Positions 47,701-55,983 of a DNA stretch of 64,000 nt are shown here, in pieces. Within the stretch, counting starts at the first letter, position 1, and each line of letters begins with the position of its first letter. The DNA is taken from the NCBI GenBank assembly GCA_032718565.1, contig JAVGVS010000003.1, positions 2,558,178 to 2,622,177 on the forward strand. Direction: 5' to 3'. This DNA comes from Distichodus sexfasciatus. Lineage: Eukaryota; Chordata; Actinopteri; Characiformes; Distichodontidae. Below the pieces are notes generated by a model. That model was given only the letters and a program-made list of their open reading frames with translations. It was not told where the DNA came from and did no database searches. Made by a program: the position numbers and the translations under genes.

Positions 47701-50700
47701 CGCGAGAAGTATTTTATTTCTTTTTATTCTGTTTATGTAGCTCTGTAGTCAATCAAACCTTTTCTATAACCCCCTCTTTTATAGATATGAATATTCCTAC
47801 CCCACGGTTCCTCTTTTCATCCCTTTTTTTTTTTTTCAGTGGCTTTAGTATGCGTTATAATGACATTTCAAAAAAAGTGGGTTTAGCCTATGAGCAATGT
47901 AATGTTTACGTTTTTGTGCTTTCTGGCAGGCTCGAAGGTTTGCGGCGTCAGAAGGGAGAGAGTCTGAGGAAAGAGCAGGAATGGAGAAAGCTGGAGGAGG
48001 AGCGCGCTCGCTCGGTGGCCGAGGTCAAGCGGGTAAAAATAGATTTTCGCAGAATAAATTGAATGGGTTTGAGTGTGTGGTTCGCATTACATCGTCAGAG
48101 TTTGTCTGTGTGCGTTTAGCTGCGTGAGGAGCTGCAGCTGGCTGAGCAGACTCGCTGCGGTGAGGTGGAGGGCATGAGGAAGGAGGTATCCCAGCTGACC
48201 AGCGAACTGCACCAGCGGGACATCACCATCGCCACACTCAGCGGCTCGGCCTCCAGCGTGGAGCGACAGCTGCGTGCCGAGGTGGAGAGGGCGGAGCGCA
48301 GGGCCGCTGACCTCAAGGTGCTGCACCCTTCTCCCACAGTGCTGTTTCTTCTTTCTGCTTCGTTCACACTCCACAAGTCTGAAAGTTGTCAGATTGCGTT
48401 CACACATGGTGATTGTTGATTGCCGATCCAACGTGGAGTTGCGTCAGATCAATTCCCTTTAATTGGCGACTCAAAAACAGGCTCAAATTTGTGTAGTGTG
48501 AACGAGGCTTTAGATAAAATGATCTAGTTTGGATAAAAGAATAATTCAATCCTACCCAAGTTCCACTGAGATTTTTTGATGCATCTCTCTTTTTTTCCAT
48601 TGTGCTGCGTTTGCAGATGACTCGGGTTCAGCTGGAAACGCTGAAGCTGGAGAATCAGCACCTAAACGATCTGCTGGAGAGAGTTGAGTCTCGTTCACCA
48701 AAGGTGCATTATGCCACTAAATACAGTACCGTGTAGAAGTCTTGAGTCACCCCTCATTTCTTCATATTTTGCTTCCAAAAACCAGGATTGTTTTTATGTC
48801 GTCTTGATTAGTAGTATTTTGATAGATTTTCGATTGATTGCCCAGCCATAGTGGCAGGAGACTTGTGGATTGCCATTTTTTTGGTCTATTTGGAGTGACA
48901 GAATTTGTGATGGTTTTCATGTTTCATTTTACTAGAACCTTCCTTTCATGCATTTTTATTTCTCGTTACCCTTTCCTTTTTAATCTCATCTCCCTCGCTG
49001 TCTGTCTCTCTTCTCTGGCTCAGAGGGCTGATGGAGAGTTGGCGAGTTTGCGTGACAGCTACGTCTCGTCTCTGAGCAGCCTGGAGCAGGAGAACCAGCA
49101 GCTGAGGCAGGAGCTGGCCGAGCTCGGCGCCCGCATGGAGGCCAGCAGCCAGACCTGGCAGGACAAATATGAGAGAGTGCTGCTACAATGCCAGAACAAG
49201 AATACGCACTCGCATGACAGGTACTTGCCATTTGCATGCACACTCCTCATAGGCTGCAATGAGAGGTAGATCATGTGGCAGCAATATCTAAGGCCCTGTG
49301 ATGTCTGCGATGCGGAAAAGGCAGATAGAATTGCGGAATTCAACAAATAAAATGGAATCCGTTGTAAAACGCAGAACGTATAATTCGTTGATATCTGTGT
49401 GTGTGGGCAAAGCAAAGCAATGGTTTCAGCTTTCCACACACACAAATCACACATGCACAGACACAGAGCGAAAAAAAATCAACCGTCAGCTGTGGCGAAG
49501 AGACTCGCTGAAACACCGAAGGCCTCAAAAAAATTGCAGAATTTTAGAGCAGAACAATACCCAAAAGATTTTTATGAAGCGGGAGAACTCTTTCGTAAGC
49601 ACACGATAGACTGGACCCACAAGAACACGTGACGACCACTTCCAGTCAAACACTCAGATCAGAAACGTTTCGTTTTGCACGACAAAATGAGTGTTGTTTA
49701 CAGGTAAATGTTTTACCAAAGCAGTAAATGTTCTGCTGAACCCCAGCACTTTGTTGAAGTTGAATAACAGTCATTTAATGTGATTTTTTTTTTCCTATTG
49801 CATTGTTCTTTTTTTCCATCCACTTCATAATTAGACACTTTTTAGGTGAATAAATATGATAACGTAAAACAGAAGAAGAATAAAAACGGAATTTAGGAAA
49901 CAATAAAACAGAATTTAGGAAAAAACTAAACAGATTCCACAGGGCCCTAAACATTCTAGACTTTTTATTTTATGTAACCTTTATTTTACTAGGTCTCTTT
50001 GAGATTAAAATCTCTTTTTCAGACCTGGCCAAGATAGCAGTCAGGCAAACTCATCACGTAGTACATACCAACATTTTCATTTCCCTTTGCCATCCACAAG
50101 GGGGCACAAATGAATTAAAAACAGCAAATATGTTCGCATTGTCAGTCACTTTCTGTATCCTAGGCTCAGGTGATATGCAGAAAATATTTAGATTGCAGAT
50201 TCAGATTTTTTTTTTTCTTTCTGATCGTGTGCAAGTTGTATCCTTAACACAAATTCCCCCACCATCGGTGCTGGTTGGGATTAGGGTTAGTTCCTTCATT
50301 CTGATATCCCTTTGAGGTCTTGTTATCTGTGTCCCATCTCCCATGATGCTTTGCTGCAGGTGTGAAGCCGAGCTCCGCTCCATGGAGGCGCGGATGCGCG
50401 AGAGTGCCGCTCAGTACGAGCGCCAGATCCAGACGCTGCTCAAACAGCTGGAGGCCCTGACCACTGCTCCCCCCAACCGTCCCGATGGCTGCTCACAGGA
50501 GGCCAAATCTGCTGTCTCCCCGAAACCACCCTCCTCCTCCTCCTCCTCCTCCTCCGCCTCATCGTCGTCCTCCACCAGTAAACCCCGCAGGATCACGGCT
50601 CTCCTCAGTGCTGCTGCAGCGGAAGAAGAGCAGGTCCAGGCCTTGATTGGGGACCCCCACGCTGCGGTCAGTCTTCTGGTCATTGCATTTGTTTAAATAT

Positions 50701-52781
50701 CTGCAGTTTTATTTTACTCTTAATCTCAGTTTATTGTATGTTGCAGTGTAATCTTGTCTTTAAAAACCAAAAAGTGGTAATCGAAAAATACATTAGATTG
50801 AACCCAATATTCAGATCCTCTAATCGACATCTTGTCTCTGACAATTATTTAATTTATTTATCTGTTAATACTTTTCCCAGTGTGTGAATGAATCTTTCAA
50901 AACATTACTACTTATAAACCCACCATTCACACATACACACAGCGTATGTTATTACTGCCCTTCTGTTCCTGTCTTCCTCTTTTCACTGTCTACACTTTGG
51001 ATGTAATCTTTCATCCCCATCTGAGATTATAATCTCAAAATGACATGACCGATTTGAAGCATTATTGCAGTTACTTTCCTGAATATTCATATATCCTGGA
51101 TTAAGCCTTAAAACTGACCATTGTTTTAAACATGAACATGGAAGAATGTGTATCCAGTAGAGGTGCCAACCTTCACTGCTCTTACGATTCGATTCGATTA
51201 CAATTATTAATCCTAATTAATGCCTTCAGTTTTTCTACATTACTTCACATTGCATGCAGATTGACCCGAACATAGTTATTACCGGGATGTTCTTTTTAAC
51301 TTGAATTTTTATGCCGTAGCCAGAAAATCACCAAGCAACGTCATGATGTAATTCAGAGGTTTTTAACTGCTTCTGTCCCTGGCAGTCTGATTGTGGGAGG
51401 GAGTTTGTTTTTTGGATTACTTTTTAGATATTTATTCATAAAGATGCCCAAATGACAAATAAAATGAATAAAAAAGGAATACTTTTTAAAAGCGATTTCA
51501 GCCGTGAAAGTGGATTGCATGTCAAGGACCACCTACAATGCCACCACGGACCACTAGGGGGAAGCGGACCGCTGGTTGAAAACTTCTGTTATGATCGGTC
51601 TGCCATTGCATCGATGCAGAATCGTCTGCGTCTGCAGTGCAATTAATTTCAACACCTCTAATATCCAGTTGCCTAACCCCATGTCAGGGTCTGCTATAGG
51701 GCTGGGCAGGTAGTCAAAAGTTAACCAAAACTAACAAGAACTTCTTCAGTTCCTCAGTTATTTTTGAAATTCTCTTAAACCTTTCCATAGTGTGTTTTCA
51801 TGAACTTTAAAACATAGTACCGTGTGTTGTGATGTGCCTTGCCCTGTCCGGTTTGAGATTACACCGGTGAGTGTTCCCTTCAGGTATTTTAAAATCACAA
51901 AGGTAAAATATGCACTCTTTCATTAGAAACTGAAATTACGATACAGACCTTTTTGACCTCAACTATGAGGACAAAACAAACCCCAAAACAAAATAATTGA
52001 GATATTGATTAGGGCTGGGTATTGTTGCTGATTTCCTGAATCGATTCGATTCCGATTCACAAGGTCATGATCCGATTCAATTCTCGATTCGATTCGATAT
52101 CGATTTATTTAGAGATTTCTTTGCGTCAATACTAGTTTTGCTTGGTTATAAAATAACTTGTTTTAAAACTGAAGTGTTGCCAAACATCGGCCTTTAGGCC
52201 AGACGGTGATTTGAGCGGAGCAGCTTCAGCCATGGCTCTATTTGGTTTCGGTTTCGCCGGTCTCACGTTTTTATAGCTCTCCTTGCGCGGTGGCGAGAAG
52301 TAGTGCATAGCCGCAGGAAAAGGCCGATGCGCGAATTTTTGAATCGATATCGTATTTTTCGAATGAGAATCGATATTGATCGGTGAATCAATGTTTTTTT
52401 TTTTTTTTTTTTTGAACCCAGCCCTAATATTGATTAGAGGTCGTATCGCACAGCCATACCTGTATAACACTTTGAATGTCTTTTGTGTGTGATAATTTGC
52501 TATATAAATAAATTGAAGTGAAACCAAAAGGTGTATTTAACGTCTCATGACGACCTCTTCTCTCTCCTCCTTTTCTTTTTGTGTTTTTTCCTGTCCTGCA
52601 GGAAGGTTCTGTTGGATCTCCGTCTGGAGTCGTTGCTTCCCGCTTCGTAGAGGAGGAGACGCTGCGCTCGGAGGAACTGCTCCAGAGGCTGGACGCTCAC
52701 ATCCAGAGTATGAAGCAGGAGAACGCCAAAACCACTCGCAAGTACCTGGGCAAGGATGCAAACCCACATGACTCGCACTGA
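40270..52781 (+). CDS. cep63: Centrosomal protein 63 (Cep63), complete, 14 coding exons
   Basis: Join: 40270-40310, 40388-40565, 42640-42735, 42875-42997, 43715-43828, 44389-44574 (or to 44538), 45345-45490, 47562-47708, 47930-48032, 48120-48317, 48617-48703, 49024-49220, 50360-50666, 52602-52781. All junctions are GT-AG and the join is open for 2103 nt (700 aa; 688 with the other donor), close to human CEP63 at about 703. Cep63 works with Cep152 in a ring round the mother centriole and promotes centriole duplication through Plk4 recruitment. The sequence matches remembered human CEP63 at the N-terminus (MEAFLGTLQEHD; LTSCEPELQELMRQIDIMV), in the middle ([46 protein letters not shown]) and at the C-terminus (SRFVEEETLRSEELLQRLDAHI). 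Nearly all of it is predicted coiled coil. The DEUP1 paralogue fits less well at both ends. A Ser-rich linker (residues 597-612) is encoded by a TCC repeat. Confidence 0.94.
40388..40565 (+). CDS. cep63: cep63 coding exon 2, conserved N-terminal block
   Basis: The acceptor TTTCTGCCCAG precedes SSVLTSCEPELQELMRQI, the most conserved block shared by Cep63 and Deup1, followed by a heptad-rich stretch (residues 14-73). The donor is GAG|GTAGCG, phase 0. Confidence 0.95.
42640..42735 (+). CDS. cep63: cep63 coding exon 3
   Basis: 32 codons (residues 74-105), the same length as the matching human segment by memory. They read KQLEEMQVGKQEMVIKYEG. Acceptor ATTCCATAG, donor GTGGGT, phase 0 on both sides. 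Confidence 0.9.
42875..42997 (+). CDS. cep63: cep63 coding exon 4
   Basis: 41 codons (residues 106-146) with [17 protein letters not shown], matching human LKRSYEKLQKKQMREFR. Acceptor TTGCCTTCTAG, donor GTACTT. Confidence 0.94.
43715..43828 (+). CDS. cep63: cep63 coding exon 5
   Basis: 38 codons (residues 147-184), EFRRRSADWEQQRLQYQRQ then [14 protein letters not shown]. The human counterpart reads VSSLEAQRKALAEQ. Acceptor GGTTTTGTAG, donor GTGATT. Confidence 0.95.
44389..44574 (+). CDS. cep63: cep63 coding exon 6 (donor uncertain)
   Basis: Acceptor GTGTCCCCCAG. It reads a Gln/Leu/Glu-rich coiled coil including AQELELERLRLLQDELGEW. Two in-frame donors exist: CAG|GTCAGC after 44538 and CAG|GTAGAG after 44574. 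They differ by 12 residues (VSGNAAAHGPGQ) and keep phase 0, so either or both may be used. Confidence 0.85.
44696..44764. repeat. (ATT)n plus (AGT)n microsatellite
   Basis: ATT units change to AGT units near 44731, in the cep63 intron after coding exon 6. Confidence 0.9.
45345..45490 (+). CDS. cep63: cep63 coding exon 7
   Basis: Acceptor GTTCTACTCAG. It encodes VLSEEREELRATLDAQDQF and continues to AKDHIIR, matching human EALQEEKRELKAALQSQENLI. Ends in phase 2 at donor GTACTA. Confidence 0.92.
45899..45978 (+). repeat. SINE family A, 5' head only
   Basis: GTCAGTTGGTAGTTTAACGG, GACCCCCTGATCGGAAGGTT and GCTGGTTCAAGTCCTAGACC, cut off where the hAT fragment at 45979 begins. Confidence 0.75.
45979..46210. 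mobile_element. hAT fragment in a cep63 intron, sister of 51158-51660
   Basis: Starts TAGAGGCGTTGAAATTAAT and continues with CCCCCTAGTGGTC and TGCAATCCA(G/C)TTTCAC motifs found in inverse orientation in the element at 51158. Only one end is seen. It directly follows a truncated SINE. Confidence 0.6.
46727..47362 (-). mobile_element. RTE-like LINE fragment, reverse transcriptase C-terminal part
   Basis: On the minus strand two overlapping frames (47357-47160 and 47175-46756) read EDFKYLGSTVQSNGESGKEV, then RPAMLYGLETVSVRKRQ, RMDRIRNEFIRGTAHARCFG, RLRWFGHVQRRDNEYIGRR and RGRPKRRFMDVVKEDM. This is the usual C-terminal end of RTE-type retrotransposon polymerases in fish. The frame changes near 47165, so it is broken. 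No endonuclease or RT palm domain is present (5' truncated). It lies antisense in the largest cep63 intron. Confidence 0.82.
47562..47708 (+). CDS. cep63: cep63 coding exon 8
   Basis: Acceptor TTTGGCTGTAG after a 2-kb repeat-filled intron. It encodes SLEECLASQSSSPGLASLRQ to LKAEVTQLREK, matching the human LLQAEVTCLEG block. Phase 2 in and out; donor GTATTT. Confidence 0.88.
47930..48032 (+). CDS. cep63: cep63 coding exon 9
   Basis: Acceptor TTTCTGGCAG. It encodes LEGLRRQKGESLRKEQEW to VAEVKR, a charged coiled coil. Donor GTAAAA restores phase 0. Confidence 0.88.
48120..48317 (+). CDS. cep63: cep63 coding exon 10, [10 protein letters not shown] block
   Basis: 66 codons (residues 379-444). 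[19 protein letters not shown] followed by ITIATL matches human [24 protein letters not shown] almost position for position. This is the best single identifier of the gene. Confidence 0.97.
48617..48703 (+). CDS. cep63: cep63 coding exon 11
   Basis: 29 codons, [20 protein letters not shown] and on to SRSPK. Human has LDQLESLKLENRHLSEM. Acceptor GCGTTTGCAG, donor GTGCAT. Confidence 0.93.
49024..49220 (+). CDS. cep63: cep63 coding exon 12
   Basis: Residues 474-539: LASLRDSYVSSLSSLEQENQ, then QLRQELAELGARM. Human has [26 protein letters not shown]. Ends in phase 2 at donor GTACTT. Confidence 0.93.
50360..50666 (+). CDS. cep63: cep63 coding exon 13 with serine-rich linker
   Basis: Acceptor GCTTTGCTGCAG. 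102 codons: a final coiled coil (CEAELRSMEARMRESAAQYE), then a Pro/Ser-rich linker with eight Ser, Ala and five Ser (residues 597-610), then PRRITALLSAAAAEEEQ. The human protein also has a Ser/Pro-rich stretch here but not this poly-Ser run. Donor GTCAGT, phase 0. Confidence 0.88.
51158..51660. mobile_element. hAT non-autonomous element in a cep63 intron
   Basis: Ends TAGAGGTG and CACCTCTA. Flanks GTATCCAG (51150-51157) and ATATCCAG (51661-51668) agree at 7 of 8. 503 bp, no coding capacity. Confidence 0.75.
52010..52426. mobile_element. hAT non-autonomous element with perfect 8-bp duplication
   Basis: Ends TAGGGCTGGGT and ACCCAGCCCTA. Exact ATATTGAT copies flank it (52002-52009 and 52427-52434). 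417 bp, rich in ATCGAT-type repeats, with a T tract near the right end. It lies in the last cep63 intron, about 180 bp before the final exon. Confidence 0.88.
52602..52781 (+). CDS. cep63: cep63 last coding exon
   Basis: Acceptor TTCCTGTCCTGCAG. It encodes GVVASRFVEEETLRSEELLQ, RLDAHIQSMKQENAKTTRKY and ends PHDSH, stop TGA at 52779-52781. Human ends [39 protein letters not shown] plus four residues; the fish tail is a little longer. Confidence 0.95.
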   Translation, partial: EGSVGSPSGVVASRFVEEETLRSEELLQRLDAHIQSMKQENAKTTRKYLGKDANPHDSH

Positions 52782-53154
52782 CCACACACACACCCCCTCA
52801 CGCACACATGCCTGCAATTCTGGTGCTAAAGGTTTTTATTTGAATTCCGTTCCTAAAAGAAGAAAAACGAAATGTCGTTCAACTTACCAAAAAAGGAAGG
52901 CACAGAAAAAGGCCAAACGGAATGAAACTGCAGGGTGTCTGCTAACTCCAGTGCAGTTTTGTAGCTGCTGCATTCCTGAAGGAATGACCTTGACCCTTCG
53001 CACACACGTGCCTTGATGTGGGACCTGCACTATGACCTCTGACTTCTGATTTTGCTTTATCACGTCTTGTGTCTTGTAATTGTTGTTTGCTTTTCTGGTC
53101 GTGAGCACTTTAGTATTGGTGTGGGCTTCCAAGTGGGACATTTTTGCAGTGCTT

Positions 53155-53156
<2 letters not shown>

Positions 53157-53191
<35 letters not shown>

Positions 53192-53195
53192 GTAT
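53157..53195. repeat. (TC)n microsatellite in cep63 3' UTR
   Basis: About 15 TC units. Confidence 0.88.
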
Positions 53196-53321
53196 GTCTT
53201 TCTCTCTCTTTGAAATGTTCTTTCTCACTCCGTCTTTGATACAGTCCTCTGCTTACTGGTTCCAATGTATGAGCAAGTGTTTTTATACTTGTGAAGTGAA
53301 GAGTGTGTTGTAAACGGGCAA

Positions 53322-53327
53322 ATTAAA
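53322..53327 (+). promoter_or_regulatory. ATTAAA polyadenylation signal of cep63
   Basis: A common variant hexamer followed within 10 nt by GTGTGTTTTTGGTAGTTTT, a typical GU-rich downstream element. Confidence 0.6.
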
Positions 53328-53633
53328 GAAGTGTGTTTTTGGTAGTTTTGCGCCGTGATCTTTATGGGCGTGAACATGTTTATGTGGATGTTTCTTTCCC
53401 TCCGTCACCGTGGGCTTACACCCGCTCTCAGGGGCCTTAACTGTGGTCAGCACTGCACCAGCATTCATTTATGACTACTCACACACTTATGATCACTGTC
53501 CTTTAATGAGAGATCTCTTACGCGTTTAGCATGAAGGAATGGCTGTGTTGTGCCAGCGCTGTGTGGGGCAATATGGCAGCGCCATTCCTTCATGCTAAAT
53601 GAAATAGAATGATCATCGTGAGAACACTTAAAG

Positions 53634-54165
53634 TAGGGCTGGGCCATCAAATTGGACATTCAGAACTTCTAATGAACATATTCTCATGTTGCTTTTTTTG
53701 ATTATTTTGAGGCAGTTGGTAGCGTAACAGGTAGGGAGTTGATCCTGTGATCGGAAGATCGCTGGGTAAAGTCCCAGACCCATAAAGGTGCCACTAAGGT
53801 GCTTGTGAGCAAGGTACCATGCCCAAGCACTTCTCTCCAAATGTTGCTAAAGCTGCCCACTGCTCCCGCACAGATGGATCAAATGTAGAGGTCACATTTC
53901 GTTGTGGTGCAGTGTTGTTGTCGTATGACTCCACTCCGTCCATTCTGCCACCACTTTGTGTGATTCTTTCACTTATATTAGGTCACAAAGATATGCACTC
54001 TTTGATTAGAAAAAATGTCCCAGCTTTATTGATTGAACATGTTCACAGTTCAGTCAGTGAACTTTAAGAGCAAAAAACCAAAGAAAAAAATCATTCATTA
54101 ATCATAATCGAGGTAAAATATCAATGGAACATGATATTGATTTGAGCTGATATTGCCCACCCCTA
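53634..54165. mobile_element. hAT element carrying a nested SINE
   Basis: Ends TAGGGCTGGGCCATC and TATTGCCCACCCCTA. Flanks ACTTAAAG and ACTTGCAG agree at 6 of 8. A plus-strand SINE lies inside at about 53710-53920. Confidence 0.65.
53710..53920 (+). repeat. SINE family A nested in a hAT element
   Basis: GGCAGTTGGTAGCGTAACAG, GATCGCTGGGTAAAGTCCCA, then GCTGCCCACTGCTCCCGCAC and TTTCGTTGTGGTGCAGTG. Confidence 0.8.
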
Positions 54166-54621
54166 ACTTGCAGTAGGTTAATATTGTCCATGTGGAACCT
54201 GCTGCCAAAAGGGCCGGTGTAGATGTGGGCATCGTGTTTTACTGATGGAGTGATTCTGAAAAGGAAGGCTGGAAGAAAACTCTCAGGAGCATATTTCAGA
54301 TCAAATTTGTTGTGGAATGTGTCTCGATTTCCCGCTTTTTCCTTCACTCTCACTTTACTCGGATTACTCTGTGCTGCAAGTATGTTTAGCTGGGCTCGGC
54401 TCCAGCGCTTTTGCCATTGGTATTTGGTAACCCTGACTACCGCAGACATGAGGCCCAACAAACAATGCTGAGGAATTTGGCAGCTTTGACGGTGACTCTT
54501 GAGAGCTCGAGGTGATTTACTTTTATTTGAATTTAGTTTTTTTTTTACATCCTGTTAAAATGAAATATGCACGGTGAGTTAAGTGATGATTAATCTTCTT
54601 GGTGGCCAAGTTTGGATCCTG

Positions 54622-54623
<2 letters not shown>

Positions 54624-54697
<74 letters not shown>
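54624..54697. repeat. (AT)37 microsatellite
   Basis: An uninterrupted TA repeat of about 74 bp, 1.3 kb past the cep63 polyadenylation site. Confidence 0.93.
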
Positions 54698-54698
<1 letters not shown>

Positions 54699-55140
54699 AG
54701 AAAGATCTTTGGAAATTTGTGCATTATTTGAAAGAGCGACGCTGATTTTGAATTTTAGGCATTGCAGATTGAATCCTCACTTGCAATAACAGTTTGTCGT
54801 TCAGATCTGCAGTGCAAACTTTCTTCCTCGTACTGCCAGTAGAGGGCACCAAGATGATGTCTGCTGCTGGTGAGAGGACGTCTGTACTGAAACTCTGAGC
54901 TACTTCATCATCAGCCCCTAGCAAGATGAAAGGTTCTTTATTTGTTGCATACATAGTTATATGAGTATAGCACATAGTGAAATGCACCCTGATTGTTCCT
55001 GAGCAAAAAAAAAAAAAAACTGTGTTTGTGAACTGCTGATGTTGAGGTTTCAAAAAGAATGCGCACATTATGAAAGAAAGTGGTTTGGAAATTAGAATGC
55101 AGAAAAGACAACTCCACAATGGAAAACATCCTGAAAAGTG

Positions 55141-55365
55141 AACGTGAGCGATTATTTGTCACAGCACAACCAAATGTGACCTCTGCATTTGACCCGTCTT
55201 GTGAAGGAGCAGTGGGCAGCATTTTGGCAGCGCCCAGGGAGTAGTGCTTGGGGACGGTACCTTGCTCATCAGTACCTCACTGCTACTTTTCACGGTTCGG
55301 GATTTGAACTGGCGATCTTCTGATCACGGGGCGAGCTCTCAAACTGTTCTACTGCCAACTGCCCC
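55141..55365 (-). repeat. SINE family A, full reverse copy
   Basis: GAGCGATTATTTGTCACAGC, GGGACGGTACCTTGCTCATC and TACTGCCAACTGCCCC. First of three copies in alternating orientation within 850 bp. Confidence 0.8.
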
Positions 55366-55477
55366 TTCCCTGCTGATCCATCTGTCACTGAGAAACCAAA
55401 TATGGCGATTAAGTATTTTGCATGTACTTTGATACCGATTATAATAAAATGTATATACTCCATGTGAATTAGTATCA

Positions 55478-55750
55478 GGGCAGTTGGTTGCATAACGGTT
55501 AGGGAGTTTGCCCCGGTTCCGGGTTTAAGTTACCACTGAGGTACTCGTGAGCAAGGTACCGTCCCCAAGCACTGCTACCCAGGCACTGCCAAAAAGCTGC
55601 CCACTGCTCTTTCACAGATTGGTCAAATGCAAAGGTCACATTTCGTTGTGCTGTGCTGTGGTGTGTTCACAATGACTTAACTTACATTCACATAGATGGT
55701 AAGTATAAACTGCAACAAGAATGTAAAATTCTATATTACTGATAAATATT
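55478..55750 (+). repeat. SINE family A with extended 3' tail
   Basis: GGGCAGTTGGTTGCATAACG to TTCACAATGACTTAAC, then a tail GTATAAACTGCAACAAGAAT and AAATTCTATATTA that is shared with the copy at 63661. Confidence 0.8.
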
Positions 55751-55785
55751 GAGAACAGTCAATATAGGAAAAAAATGTGGTAGAA

Positions 55786-55983
55786 AGTGAGTGATTATTT
55801 GTCATTATGAACGCACCATAGCACAGCAGTGGGCAGCTGACATGGACAGCACCCAGGGAGTAGTGCTTTGGGACGGTGCCTTGCTCATGAGTACCTCAGT
55901 GGTACCTTTAGCGGTCCAGGATTTGAACCGACGACCTTCCGATCATGGGGCGAATGCCTTAACCGCTGCACTACCAGCTGCCC
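55786..55983 (-). repeat. SINE family A, reverse copy
   Basis: AGTGAGTGATTATTTGTCAT, GGTCCAGGATTTGAACCGAC, CTACCAGCTGCCC. A short internal deletion removes part of the tail side. Confidence 0.78.

Larger units (their letters stand above)
52782..53345 (+). other. cep63: cep63 3' untranslated region
   Basis: About 560 nt from the stop to a GT-rich stretch following ATTAAA at 53322-53327. It contains a TC microsatellite at 53157-53195. Confidence 0.65.

Noticed and set aside
48087..48431. Minus-strand frames of 86-114 codons
   Set aside because: Shadows of cep63 coding exon 10, whose plus-strand reading is clearly conserved.
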